This document shows, in pieces, positions 24,371-32,433 of a stretch of DNA of 64,000 nt. Under the pieces are notes generated by a model. That model saw nothing but the letters and a program-made list of their open reading frames with translations, was not told the origin of the DNA and made no database searches. Within the stretch, counting starts at the first letter, position 1. Every line of letters starts with the position of its first letter. The stretch comes from Catellatospora methionotrophica. GTDB taxonomy: Bacteria; Actinomycetota; Actinomycetes; Mycobacteriales; Micromonosporaceae. The stretch is from NCBI RefSeq assembly GCF_011297335.1, contig NZ_JAAOTJ010000013.1, positions 124,001-188,000 on the forward strand, in the 5' to 3' direction. The position numbers were made by a program, and so were the translations under genes.

Positions 24371-25312
24371 ATGACAGCTGCAGCGATCGCGGTCTCGGGA
24401 CTGCGTAAGGCGTACAAGGACAAGGTCGTGCTCGACGGCATCGACTTCGAGGTCCGCGCGGGAACGGTGTTCTCCCTGCTCGGCCCGAACGGTGCGGGCA
24501 AGACGACGACGGTAAACGTGCTCACCACCCTGATGAAGGCCGACGGCGGCACGATCCGGGTCGCGGGCCACGACATCGCGACCGAGGCGAAGGCGGTGCG
24601 GGCGGCGATCGGGGTCACCGGCCAGTTCGCGGCGGTCGACGAGCTGCTGACGGGCCAGGAGAACCTGCAGCTGATGGCGGACCTGAACCGCGCGGTCACC
24701 GGCGACGGCAAGCGGATCGTCGCGGACCTGCTGGAGCGGTTCGAGCTGACCGCGGCGGCGGGCAAACCCGCCGCGACCTACTCCGGGGGTATGCGGCGCA
24801 AGCTCGACCTGGCGATGACGCTGGTCGGCAACCCGCAGATCATCTTCCTGGACGAGCCGACGACCGGGCTGGACCCGCGCAGCCGCCGCACCATGTGGGA
24901 GATCATCCGCGGCCTGGTCGCCGACGGCGTGACGGTCTTCCTGACCACCCAGTACCTGGAGGAGGCCGACCAGCTCGCGGACCGGATCGCGGTCCTCGAC
25001 GCCGGGCGCCTGGTCGCCCAGGGCACCGCCGACGAACTCAAGCGGCAGATCCCCGGCACCCACATCCGGCTGCGGTTCTCCACCGCCGCCGAACTCGACG
25101 CCGCCGCGCGGGTGCTGACCGACGCGACGCGCGACGACGAGGCGCTGGCCCTGCGGGTGCCCAGCGACGGCGGCACCAAGTCGCTGCGGGCCCTGCTCGA
25201 CCGGCTCGACGAGTACTCCCTCAGCGCCGAGGAGTGCTCGGTGCACACCCCCGACCTCGACGACGTTTTCCTCGCCCTGACGGGCCACACCACGGAGGTG
25301 GACGCGAAATGA
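24371..25312 (+). CDS. DrrA-like ABC transporter ATPase
   Basis: The product has 313 residues, the ATP-binding subunit of the daunorubicin-resistance ABC exporter family. It has Walker A GPNGAGKT (G38-T45), signature YSGGMRRKLDLA, Walker B IIFLDEPTTGLDPRSR and the C-terminal extension typical of DrrA proteins (ending LDDVFLALTGHTTE). It would power export of a drug or hydrophobic metabolite together with the permease that follows (ATGA overlap). ATG 24371 is the only plausible start. It lies 7 nt after a -10-like hexamer and has no Shine-Dalgarno, so translation of a leaderless mRNA is expected. Promoter copy B links its expression to a SARP. Confidence 0.9.
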   Translation: MTAAAIAVSGLRKAYKDKVVLDGIDFEVRAGTVFSLLGPNGAGKTTTVNVLTTLMKADGGTIRVAGHDIATEAKAVRAAIGVTGQFAAVDELLTGQENLQLMADLNRAVTGDGKRIVADLLERFELTAAAGKPAATYSGGMRRKLDLAMTLVGNPQIIFLDEPTTGLDPRSRRTMWEIIRGLVADGVTVFLTTQYLEEADQLADRIAVLDAGRLVAQGTADELKRQIPGTHIRLRFSTAAELDAAARVLTDATRDDEALALRVPSDGGTKSLRALLDRLDEYSLSAEECSVHTPDLDDVFLALTGHTTEVDAK

Positions 25313-26055
25313 GCAAGTCACACGCGCTGGTGATGCTGCGCCGCAACTTCAAGCACATCGCCCGGAACCCGACCTCGGTCTTCAACGCCGTGCTCATGCC
25401 GATCATCATCATGCTGATGTTCGTGTACATGTTCGGTGACGCCTTCAGCGTCGGCGTCGACTACATCGACTACGCCACGCCGGGCCTGATCCTGCTGGCC
25501 GTGTGCTACGGGCTCGGCGGCACCGCGACGGCGGTGAACTCCGACATGACCAAGGGCATCATCAACCGGTTCAAGGTCATGGACGTGTCGCGCGGTGCGG
25601 TGCTGACCGGCCACGTCATCGCCAGCGTGCTGACCAACGTGATCGCGATCGCGGCACTGGTCGGGGTGGCGTTCGCGCTCGGTTTCAGCCCGGCGGCGAA
25701 CCTGGCGCAGTGGCTCGGCGTGGCCGGCATGGTCGTGCTGCTCGGCTTCGCGGCCGGCTGGCTCACGGTCGCCCTGGGACTGTCGGCGAAGTCGCCGGAG
25801 ACGGCCGGTATGGCCGCCGTGCCGCTGGTCATGCTGCCGTTCTTCAGCAGCGCGATCGTGCCGGCCGAGAAGATGGGCCCAGGCCTGCGGCAGTTCGCGG
25901 AGTACCAGCCCTTCACGCCGATCATCGAGACGATGCGCGGGCTGCTCAACGGCACGCCGGACACCACCGCCACCATCGTGGCCGTCAGCTGGTGTGCGGC
26001 GATCGCGCTGGCCGGCTACCTGTGGGCGAGCTCCACCTTCAAGAAGCGAGCGTGA
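25309..26055 (+). CDS. DrrB-like ABC transporter permease
   Basis: The product has 248 residues, an ABC-2 type permease with six membrane helices: VFNAVLMPIIIMLMFVYMFG, then PGLILLAVCYGLGG, and others to a last helix near the C-terminus. The loop MTKGIINRFKVMDVSR and the sequence ending FQPFTPI-like (EYQPFTPIIETMRGLL) are typical of DrrB. It pairs with the ATPase encoded just upstream through an ATGA overlap. The end overlaps the convergent SARP gene by 17 bp, and the terminator lies inside that gene. Confidence 0.9.
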   Translation: MSKSHALVMLRRNFKHIARNPTSVFNAVLMPIIIMLMFVYMFGDAFSVGVDYIDYATPGLILLAVCYGLGGTATAVNSDMTKGIINRFKVMDVSRGAVLTGHVIASVLTNVIAIAALVGVAFALGFSPAANLAQWLGVAGMVVLLGFAAGWLTVALGLSAKSPETAGMAAVPLVMLPFFSSAIVPAEKMGPGLRQFAEYQPFTPIIETMRGLLNGTPDTTATIVAVSWCAAIALAGYLWASSTFKKRA

Positions 26056-29000
26056 CCTCGGCCAGCTGAGCCCAGCTCGTCGCAGCACCCTTCGCAGCCG
26101 CCTCGGCGAACCCCGGGTTCCCGAGGCGGCTGCGTGCCGCCAGCTCGATCCGGGCCGTGTCGGGCAGGGCGTGGTCGGCCAGCCCGCGCACCGCGTCACC
26201 CGCCGCCAGCAGTCGCGCGGCCTGCTCGGGCTGGTCGCGGCGCAGGGCCAGGTCGGCCAGCCCGACGAGCACCTGGGCGATCATCGGCAGGTGACCCGTC
26301 TCGGCCGCCGCCCGGTAGGCCGCGGCGCGGTGCGCACGGGCCTCGGTCAGGTCGTCGGTGAGGTAGCCCAGCATGTCGTGGGTCAGCGCGCGCAGCTTGT
26401 CGGCCTTGTCGCCGAGCAGGGCCGTCGCCGTGTCGAGCTGGCGGCGGGCCTGCTCGGCGTCGCCCTGCCAGCGGGCCAGTTCCGCCTTCGTCAGGGCCAG
26501 CTCCGCCAGAGCCTCGGGCCAGGTGACCCGCGCGGCGTGGCGTTCCGCCTCGGCCATCGCGGCCGCGGCCGCGCCGTCGTCGCCGCGCAGCCAGTGCAGC
26601 TGGGCCTGCCGCGACCGCATCCGGATGACGTCCTCGACCGCCCCGACCTCGGTGACGACCGCGACGGCCTGCTCGTAGTACGCGCAGGCCTGGGCGAAGT
26701 CGCCCCGGGTGGCGATGCGGTCGGCGAGCACGGTCAGCGCGAACGAGATCCCGAACCGCTCGCCGATCGCCTCGAACGCGGCCAGGGCGGTCCGCAGGTC
26801 GGTGTCCGCGTCGTCTCCGGCGTGGCCGAGCAGGATCCGTGACTTGCCCAGGTGCAGCCGGGACAGGGCGCGTACCCACGGGTCCTCGTGGTCGAGCATC
26901 GACTCCCACGCGGGCAGCAGCGCGTCCGGCCCGGTCAGCTTGCGTTCCAGCGGGACGACCACGGCCAGCACGGGGTGGCGTGAACTGGTGCGTACGGCAT
27001 ACCGGTACGCCCGGTGGATCCAGTCCGCGACCTGGTGCTCGTCGGCGGCCCGCCCGGAGCTGGCGAATGTCACGGCGTGCCCGTACACGGTGGCCCGGAT
27101 CTCGTCGTCGACCTCGCCGGGCAGGGCGGCGGCCGCGGTGATCAGCTCCAGGCCCTCGGCCCGGTGCCCGCTGAGCCACCAGTACCAGCCCGCTCCGGCC
27201 GCGAGCCGCATCGCCGCCTGCGCGTGCCCGGCCGCCAGCACGCCCCGCATCGCGGCGGTGAGGTTGTCGTGTTCGGCGTCGAGCGTGGCCAGCCAGGCCA
27301 GCTGCTCGGCGCGGCGCAGGTGCGGGTCGGCGGTCTCGGCGAGCGCGGTGAAGTACGCCAGGTGCGCCTGGCGGGCCGGGCCCGTCTCCCCGGCTTCGGC
27401 GAGGCGCTGCTCGGCGTACTCCTTGATGGTCCCGAGCATCCGGTAGCGCGGCGCGCTGCCGCCCGCGGCGACCAGCAGCGACTTCTCGGTCAGCGCGGTC
27501 AGCAGCTCCAGCACGTCCTCGGGTGCGACGGTCTGCCCGGCGCAGACCTGCTCGGCCGCCTCCAGTCCCGCGCCGCCGGAGAACACCGACAGCCTGCGCA
27601 GCACGGCCCGTTCGGCGTCGGTGAGCAGCTCCCAGCTCCAGTCGACCATCGCGCGCAGGGTCCGGTGCCGGGGCAGGGCCGTGCGGCTGCCGCCGGTCAG
27701 CAGCCGGAACCGGTCGTCGAGCCGGTTCGCGAGCTGCTCGATCGACATGGTGCGCAGCCGGGCCGCGGCCAGCTCGATGGCCAGCGGCATACCGTCCAGC
27801 ACCCGGCAGACCCGCGCCATCGTCACCAGTGTGTGCGTGTCGACCACGAGATCGCTGCGGACCGCACCGGCCCGGTCCAGCAGCAGCCGCACGGACGGGG
27901 CGGCCGCGATCTCGTCGGGGCCGGCGTCCCGGCCGGGCACGGCCAGCGGCGCGACCGGCCACAGCGCCTCACCGGTGATGCCCAGCGGCTCCCGGCTGGT
28001 CGCCAGGATCCGCAGGTGGCGGCACTCGCCGAGCAGGCGGTGGGCGAGTTCGGCGGCCGGTGCCACGACGTGCTCGCAGTTGTCCAGGATCAGCAGCATC
28101 TCCCGGTCGCGGATCGCGGCGATGAGCCGTTCGCGCGGCTCCAGGCTCGACGGCTCGCCGAGCAGCGCGTCCCGCAGCCCCAGCGCGGCGAGCGTGGCCT
28201 GCGCGACGTCGCCGTCGCCGCCGATGGCCGCGAACTCCACCATCCAGGCTCCGTCGGGCAGGTCGCCGAGCAGCCTGTGGCCGGTCTCGGTGGCCAGCCG
28301 CGTCTTGCCCGAGCCGCCGGGGCCGATCAGGGTGGTGAGCCGGTGCTCGGCCACCAGCCCGGCGACGGCCGCCACGTCGGCGTCCTTGCCGACGTAGCTG
28401 GCCAGCTCGGCCCGCAGGTTGGTGGTCCGGTTGCCCTCCCGGCGGCCGGACTCGCCGCGCAGCAGCGCCACGTGCAGCGCGGACAGCTCGGGGGAGGGGT
28501 CGACGCCCAGCTCGTCGACCAGCGCCTCGCGGGTGCGCTGGTACACCTGCAGGGCCTCGGTGTCCTGCCCGGACGCCGCCAGCGCCCGCATCAGCGCGGC
28601 GGCGAGCCGTTCGCGCAGCGGGTGCGCGGCCACCAGGTCGCTCAGCTCCGTGACCAGCTGCGCGCCGTGGCCGAGCCGGATCTCCGCGTCGCACCGGTCC
28701 TCCAGCGCGTTGAGGCGCAACCGGTCGAGCCGGGTGACGGCCGCGTCGAAGGCGGCGCTGTCGGGCAGGCCGACGTCCTGCATGGCCGCACCGCGCCACA
28801 GGGCCAGGGCCTCGCGCAGCCGCCGTACGCGCTGCGGGCCCTGTTCGTCACGGGCCAGGGCCACCAGGCGCTCGAAGCGCACCGCGTCGACGGCGTCAGG
28901 CGGCACGGCCAGCCGGTAGCCGTCGGTCAGCCCCTCGATCGCGCCGTCGGGCAGCACCTTGCGCAGCCGGGAGACCAGGCGGTGCAGGGCGTTCGTCGCC

Positions 29001-29173
29001 TCGGCGGGCGGCTGCTCGCCCCAGATCCAGTCGAGCAGGGTGCCTTTCGGCACGACCCGGCCCGGTTCGAGGGCCAGGGCGGCGAGCAGGCCGCGCAGCC
29101 GCGCGCCCGGCACGTCGGCGACGGTGCCGTCGTCCGTGCGCACCTCGAACGGTCCGAGCATCGCGATCTGCAC
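26039..29173 (-). CDS. Large SARP regulator (BTAD, NB-ARC, TPR)
   Basis: The product has 1044 residues: winged-helix DNA-binding domain (1-90), BTAD (about 96-240), an AAA/NB-ARC ATPase with Walker A GPGGSGKT (284-291) and Walker B MLLILDN (359-365), then a long helical TPR-like region (about 620-1044) that may sense a partner or ligand. ATG 29173 is used; no good ribosome site is visible before it. It sits between promoter arrays B (24308) and C (29243) and is divergent from the gene behind array C. It is therefore my first candidate for the activator that reads those arrays and perhaps its own promoter. Confidence 0.9.
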   Translation of the reverse strand: MQIAMLGPFEVRTDDGTVADVPGARLRGLLAALALEPGRVVPKGTLLDWIWGEQPPAEATNALHRLVSRLRKVLPDGAIEGLTDGYRLAVPPDAVDAVRFERLVALARDEQGPQRVRRLREALALWRGAAMQDVGLPDSAAFDAAVTRLDRLRLNALEDRCDAEIRLGHGAQLVTELSDLVAAHPLRERLAAALMRALAASGQDTEALQVYQRTREALVDELGVDPSPELSALHVALLRGESGRREGNRTTNLRAELASYVGKDADVAAVAGLVAEHRLTTLIGPGGSGKTRLATETGHRLLGDLPDGAWMVEFAAIGGDGDVAQATLAALGLRDALLGEPSSLEPRERLIAAIRDREMLLILDNCEHVVAPAAELAHRLLGECRHLRILATSREPLGITGEALWPVAPLAVPGRDAGPDEIAAAPSVRLLLDRAGAVRSDLVVDTHTLVTMARVCRVLDGMPLAIELAAARLRTMSIEQLANRLDDRFRLLTGGSRTALPRHRTLRAMVDWSWELLTDAERAVLRRLSVFSGGAGLEAAEQVCAGQTVAPEDVLELLTALTEKSLLVAAGGSAPRYRMLGTIKEYAEQRLAEAGETGPARQAHLAYFTALAETADPHLRRAEQLAWLATLDAEHDNLTAAMRGVLAAGHAQAAMRLAAGAGWYWWLSGHRAEGLELITAAAALPGEVDDEIRATVYGHAVTFASSGRAADEHQVADWIHRAYRYAVRTSSRHPVLAVVVPLERKLTGPDALLPAWESMLDHEDPWVRALSRLHLGKSRILLGHAGDDADTDLRTALAAFEAIGERFGISFALTVLADRIATRGDFAQACAYYEQAVAVVTEVGAVEDVIRMRSRQAQLHWLRGDDGAAAAAMAEAERHAARVTWPEALAELALTKAELARWQGDAEQARRQLDTATALLGDKADKLRALTHDMLGYLTDDLTEARAHRAAAYRAAAETGHLPMIAQVLVGLADLALRRDQPEQAARLLAAGDAVRGLADHALPDTARIELAARSRLGNPGFAEAAAKGAATSWAQLAEVTLAS
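26094..26133. terminator. Terminator of drrAB-like operon inside SARP coding region
   Basis: A 13-bp stem GCAGCCGCCTCGG (26094-26106) with its complement at 26121-26133, enclosing a further GAACCC/GGGTTC pairing. It lies 38 nt after the permease stop, within the last codons of the convergent SARP gene. Confidence 0.65.
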
Positions 29174-29242
29174 GCTGCAGATCCTGCCACGAATGATGAT
29201 CAGCCCGGAATCGGCCGACTTCCGCCGGGTTCGGCGTCGCCG

Positions 29243-29298
29243 TGTCAGCGCCCGTGTCAGCGCGGTGGCAGAGCCGTGTCAGGCGGGCCGCCGATGGT
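29243..29298 (+). promoter_or_regulatory. Four-repeat SARP-type promoter array (copy C)
   Basis: TGTCAG (29243), TGTCAG (29255), TGGCAG (29266) and TGTCAG (29277), start-to-start spacings 12, 11 and 11 bp, then 10 nt and GATGGT (29293-29298). The layout is identical to copies A and B. It lies between the divergent 1044-residue SARP gene and the gene at 29362. Confidence 0.8.
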
Positions 29299-29361
29299 GG
29301 AGCCATGACAGACACCGGTTCCGCCGGTTCCGGCCAGATCCGTACGAAGGAGTGCACCGAC

Positions 29362-29763
29362 ATGACCATCACCCTCACCGAGCAGGACCAGAGCACGCTG
29401 CGGCTGGCCGCGTACGGCGCCGTGACGCTGCTGGCGGCGGCGGGCGCCGCGGGCGGTTCGCCTCACAAGATGGCCACGAACGGCAGTATCGCGCTCGGCG
29501 CGGCCACCGGCCTGGTCGGGCACGTGCTCGCCAAGCACCCGAAGGCCAAGGACCTCAACGGCAAGTCCGTGGCGGAGATCGCCGACCGGGTGCTGCCGGC
29601 GCTGACCGCGTCGATGAGCCTGCTCAAGGGGCACTCTCCGGCGGAGGCGGACAACTTCCGGGGCGCCGTCGTCACCGCGATCGGGGCCGCCACCCACCGC
29701 AGCGAGCCCAGCCCGGTCGTGGCCGACATGATCACCAAGATCACCAAGGCCCTCGACGCCTGA
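29362..29763 (+). CDS. Small helical protein behind array C, unknown
   Basis: The product has 133 residues, rich in Ala, with an apolar stretch near the N-terminus (LRLAAYGAVTLLAAAGAAGG) and otherwise amphipathic helices with Lys and Asp. No membrane segment is certain and no family is recognised. ATG 29362 has AAGGAG at 29347-29352. An in-frame ATG at 29305, six nt after the -10-like hexamer, would add 19 residues and would be leaderless; I prefer 29362. The unusual promoter array suggests that it belongs with the DrrAB-type exporter and the peptide unit, for example in resistance or immunity, but that is inference. A strong terminator follows. Confidence 0.7.
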   Translation: MTITLTEQDQSTLRLAAYGAVTLLAAAGAAGGSPHKMATNGSIALGAATGLVGHVLAKHPKAKDLNGKSVAEIADRVLPALTASMSLLKGHSPAEADNFRGAVVTAIGAATHRSEPSPVVADMITKITKALDA

Positions 29764-29794
29764 CGGCAAGGTGCCCCGGCTGACCGGCGAACCC

Positions 29795-29833
29795 GACGGC
29801 CAGGGGCAGGCAGAGCGCCTGCCCCTGGCCGTC
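29795..29833. terminator. Bidirectional terminator
   Basis: A 17-bp perfect stem GACGGCCAGGGGCAGGC (29795-29811) with its complement at 29817-29833 and a 5-nt loop AGAGC. It serves both convergent genes and touches the stop codon of the minus-strand gene. Confidence 0.85.
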
Positions 29834-31085
29834 AGCAGGCTTTCTGGAAAGGTTTGGGCATCGGCGGGCTGAACGCGGGCGCCAGGTACGCGCCGATCAG
29901 CCGGAACACGTGGTCGCTGGAGTCGGCGTAGTCTCCCTTGCAGTCGAACGCGCCCGGCAGGAACGTGACCGCCACCGAGATGCCGATCTTCTCCTGCGGC
30001 AGGTACGCCTCCGTCGCGCTGTATCCGCCCACCAGCGGGTTCTGCATGATCCAGTCCCCGGAGCGGATCACCCCGAGACCGAAGTTGTACCCGTCGACCT
30101 GCTGGAAGCAGGACGGCGCGCAGTCGGCCTGGGCATGGCCGAAGCCCAGCAGGTGCGGGCCGGTCATCGCCTGGTAGCTCGCCTGTGACAGCAGCTTGCC
30201 GGTGCCGACGGCCACGGCCGTGGTGGCGAGGTCGTCGATGGTCGAGGTCTGGTTCGCGCCGGGCGGGGTGCCCCAGTCGGCGTTCCAGAACGTCTCCTCC
30301 TCGTAGAACGCGGTCTTCGGCGCGATGCCCAGCGCCGCGCGCCGCTCCGAGCCGTACGCGTGCAGGACCGGTTCGGCGATCGCCCCGGTCTGGCTGGCCG
30401 TGGTGGCCCGCAGGCCCATCGGGTCCAGGACCTTCTCCTTGAGCAGCACGTCCAGCGGCTTGCCGCCGATCTTGGCCAGGATCTCGCCGAGCACCATGAA
30501 GTTGGTGTGCGAGTAGCTCCAGTTCGTGCCCGGCGCGAACTGCATCGGGCGGGAGAACGCGTAGTCGAGCCTGCGCTGCACCGTCCAGGACTGGAACGGA
30601 TCGGCGTTGAAGGCCGCGTTCCAGGCGGGGTCGGTCTCGAAGTCCGGGTAGCCCGAGGTCTGGTTCGCCAGCATCCTCAGGGTCACCTCGGCGGCCTCGG
30701 GCAGCGCGGGCATCCAGCGCTCGATGGTGTCGTCGAGGGTGACCCGGCGTTCGTCGACGAAGAGCATCAACAACGTGCCGAGGTACGCGAACACGACCGC
30801 GCCGTTGCGGAAGCGCATGTCCGTCGTGGCGGGCACACCCTCCACGGACTGGCCGAACGCCTGCGTCGTGACGACCTCGTCGCCCTTGGTCACCTTCACG
30901 ATCACGGCGCGCAGCGACTGGGACCCCATCGCCTCGTTCACGATCTTCGCGATGGCCTCCGCCTGCGGCGACGGTGCCTGTACACGCGTGGACGCGTCCG
31001 CTGTCACGGTGCACGCTCCCAGCAGGAGCGCGGCCACGACGGACACGGCCGTCACGGCGCGACGGCGGCGACTGCGCTCGGTCAT
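29832..31085 (-). CDS. Beta-lactamase-fold lipoprotein lacking the SxxK motif
   Basis: The product has 417 residues: lipoprotein signal with lipobox LLLGACT, then a serine beta-lactamase/DD-peptidase-like domain. The fold's landmarks are clear (VDERRVTLDDTIERWMPALP, MLANQTSGYPDF, FAPGTNWSYSHTNFMVLGEIL). The catalytic SxxK, expected in a segment such as FRIGSVTK, reads FRNGAVVF here: both Ser and Lys are missing. The YxN motif reads YSH. It is thus probably not a hydrolase of the usual mechanism and may bind cell-wall material. ATG 31085 is the start. The gene lies 17 nt after the BASS-type transporter gene, in one operon. Confidence 0.8.
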   Translation of the reverse strand: MTERSRRRRAVTAVSVVAALLLGACTVTADASTRVQAPSPQAEAIAKIVNEAMGSQSLRAVIVKVTKGDEVVTTQAFGQSVEGVPATTDMRFRNGAVVFAYLGTLLMLFVDERRVTLDDTIERWMPALPEAAEVTLRMLANQTSGYPDFETDPAWNAAFNADPFQSWTVQRRLDYAFSRPMQFAPGTNWSYSHTNFMVLGEILAKIGGKPLDVLLKEKVLDPMGLRATTASQTGAIAEPVLHAYGSERRAALGIAPKTAFYEEETFWNADWGTPPGANQTSTIDDLATTAVAVGTGKLLSQASYQAMTGPHLLGFGHAQADCAPSCFQQVDGYNFGLGVIRSGDWIMQNPLVGGYSATEAYLPQEKIGISVAVTFLPGAFDCKGDYADSSDHVFRLIGAYLAPAFSPPMPKPFQKAC

Positions 31086-31102
31086 CGGTGCGTTCCTCTC
31101 GA

Positions 31103-31972
31103 TCAGGCTCGGCTGCCGGTGCGGCGGCGGCCCAGGGCCGCAGTGATGGGAATGGCCGCGCAGAGCCCGCTGAGCAGCAGCGCGGCGAGCGCGCCGAGCA
31201 CCGCGGGCTGGTCGCTGAAGGCGAGCCCGATCGCGGCCAGGGCCGGGCCGACGTTGCGTACGGCCGACACGGCGCCCATCGTGGTGCGCCGCTCCGGCGA
31301 ACCGGTCGCCAGCAGCGTGCCCACACCGAAGGCGAGCACGGAGAACAGGAAACCGGCCAGCAGCGTGCGCGAACCGAGCAGGGCGACGACGTCGCCCCAG
31401 TTGCCCAGCAGCATCCCGGCCAGCACGATCAGGAACGTCACGTTGGAGACCTTGACCGCGCCCGGATGCCAGGCCAGCGCCGTGTCGGCGGCGTTGTGCC
31501 GCAGCAGCAACCCGATCGCGAACGGCACCAGCTGCAGGAGCACCACCGTACGGACCAGCGTGGCGACGTCCAGCGTGATGCCGCCGCCCACGTCGGCCGC
31601 GGTGAGCAGGGCGTTGGCCGTGAACGCGAACGTTACGCTGCCGACCGCGGCCAGCAGCACCTGCATCGCGGCACCGGTGGTGACGTCGCCGCGCTGGATC
31701 ATGCCGAGTTTGGCCCCGAACGGCCCGCCCGGCGAGCACGCCAGCAGGATCAGCGCGACGGCCGGCGCGGCGGCGAGGCTGAACAGGGCGGCCAGCCCCC
31801 AGCCCAGCAGCGGGACGACCACCAGGTTGGCCACCAGCACCAGCACCAGCAGCGGCACGTCGGTGAACGCCGAGCGCAGGGCGGGCAGGGTCGCGCCCAG
31901 CCCGGCGGCGAACATCGTCGCCGAGATGAAGATGACGGTGACGGCGTTGAGCAGCAACTGCAGCGTGTCCAC
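31103..31972 (-). CDS. BASS-family transporter-like membrane protein
   Basis: The product has 289 residues and about nine to ten membrane helices, resembling the bile acid:sodium symporter superfamily. Typical elements: GLGATLPALRSAF, ALILLACSPGGPFGAKLGMIQRGD and MGAVSAVRNVGPALAAIGLAF. BASS proteins move organic anions with sodium. I choose GTG 31972 because GGAGA lies a few bases upstream; the frame is open from 32026. The gene precedes the beta-lactamase-fold lipoprotein gene in an operon. Confidence 0.75.
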   Translation of the reverse strand: MDTLQLLLNAVTVIFISATMFAAGLGATLPALRSAFTDVPLLVLVLVANLVVVPLLGWGLAALFSLAAAPAVALILLACSPGGPFGAKLGMIQRGDVTTGAAMQVLLAAVGSVTFAFTANALLTAADVGGGITLDVATLVRTVVLLQLVPFAIGLLLRHNAADTALAWHPGAVKVSNVTFLIVLAGMLLGNWGDVVALLGSRTLLAGFLFSVLAFGVGTLLATGSPERRTTMGAVSAVRNVGPALAAIGLAFSDQPAVLGALAALLLSGLCAAIPITAALGRRRTGSRA

Positions 31973-32058
31973 CTGGTCTCCTGCGGGTCCTTCGGCCGAT
32001 GGGCCGGTACAGCCAGACGGCGTCACGTGTGCTGCCCAGCGTAGTAAGAATGTCCGTT

Positions 32059-32074
32059 TCGTGTAGCTATACGA
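32059..32074. promoter_or_regulatory. Near-palindrome upstream of the BASS operon
   Basis: TCGTGTAGCTATACGA matches its complement at 14 of 16 positions, in a locally AT-rich segment about 85 bp upstream of the transporter start. Possible operator. Confidence 0.4.
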
Positions 32075-32132
32075 GGTAATCCGAACGCGAGGAGCGAGGC
32101 CTGGACCCGGGCCTGCCGTACGGCAGTCGACG

Positions 32133-32197
32133 ATGATCGCTGTTTGAGGTCAGAAACCGCGGCTAGGCATCACTTTTTGTCCATAGACGACGATCAT
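32133..32197. repeat. Dispersed palindromic repeat, copy 1 (diverged)
   Basis: The left arm ATGATCGCTGTTTGAGGTC matches copy 2 at 18 of 19 positions. The right arm ends CGACGATCAT and is diverged. The overall length, about 65 bp, equals copy 2 at 49071. Intergenic. Confidence 0.7.
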
Positions 32198-32433
32198 CAC
32201 AAGGTGCCATCGTCGATGGTGGATGGAGTTTGGGGCGGTTCACCCTTTCTGGGTAATTCGCCTGGCGGCGGGTGGGTGCGTATTGGGGCTGTCGAGCTGC
32301 CGTAACTGTCGCCGATTACGCACCGTGTGCACTATGCCCCTTTCCGTGGCTGATGCGGCAGGGTTGTTCGCGTGGCCGCAACCGGACGCCCCCCGGCGAT
32401 CCGCGCAGCGGCACCCGACACAGGAGGCAGCCC

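Larger units (their letters stand above)
31973..32433. other. Intergenic region with operator-like site and repeat element
   Basis: About 460 bases between divergent genes. It holds an AT-richer near-palindrome at 32059-32074, a dispersed hairpin repeat at 32133-32197, and the promoter region of the Pro-rich protein gene. No gene is apparent. Confidence 0.5.

Noticed and set aside
24895-25308. Frame extending the DrrB-like gene upstream
   Set aside because: It runs out of frame through the ATPase gene; the ATGA overlap at 25309 is the normal coupling.
29305-29361. Leaderless start at ATG 29305 for the gene behind array C
   Set aside because: ATG 29362 has a proper AAGGAG site at a sensible distance. 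The upstream 19 residues are polar and may be untranslated leader. Kept as an alternative only.
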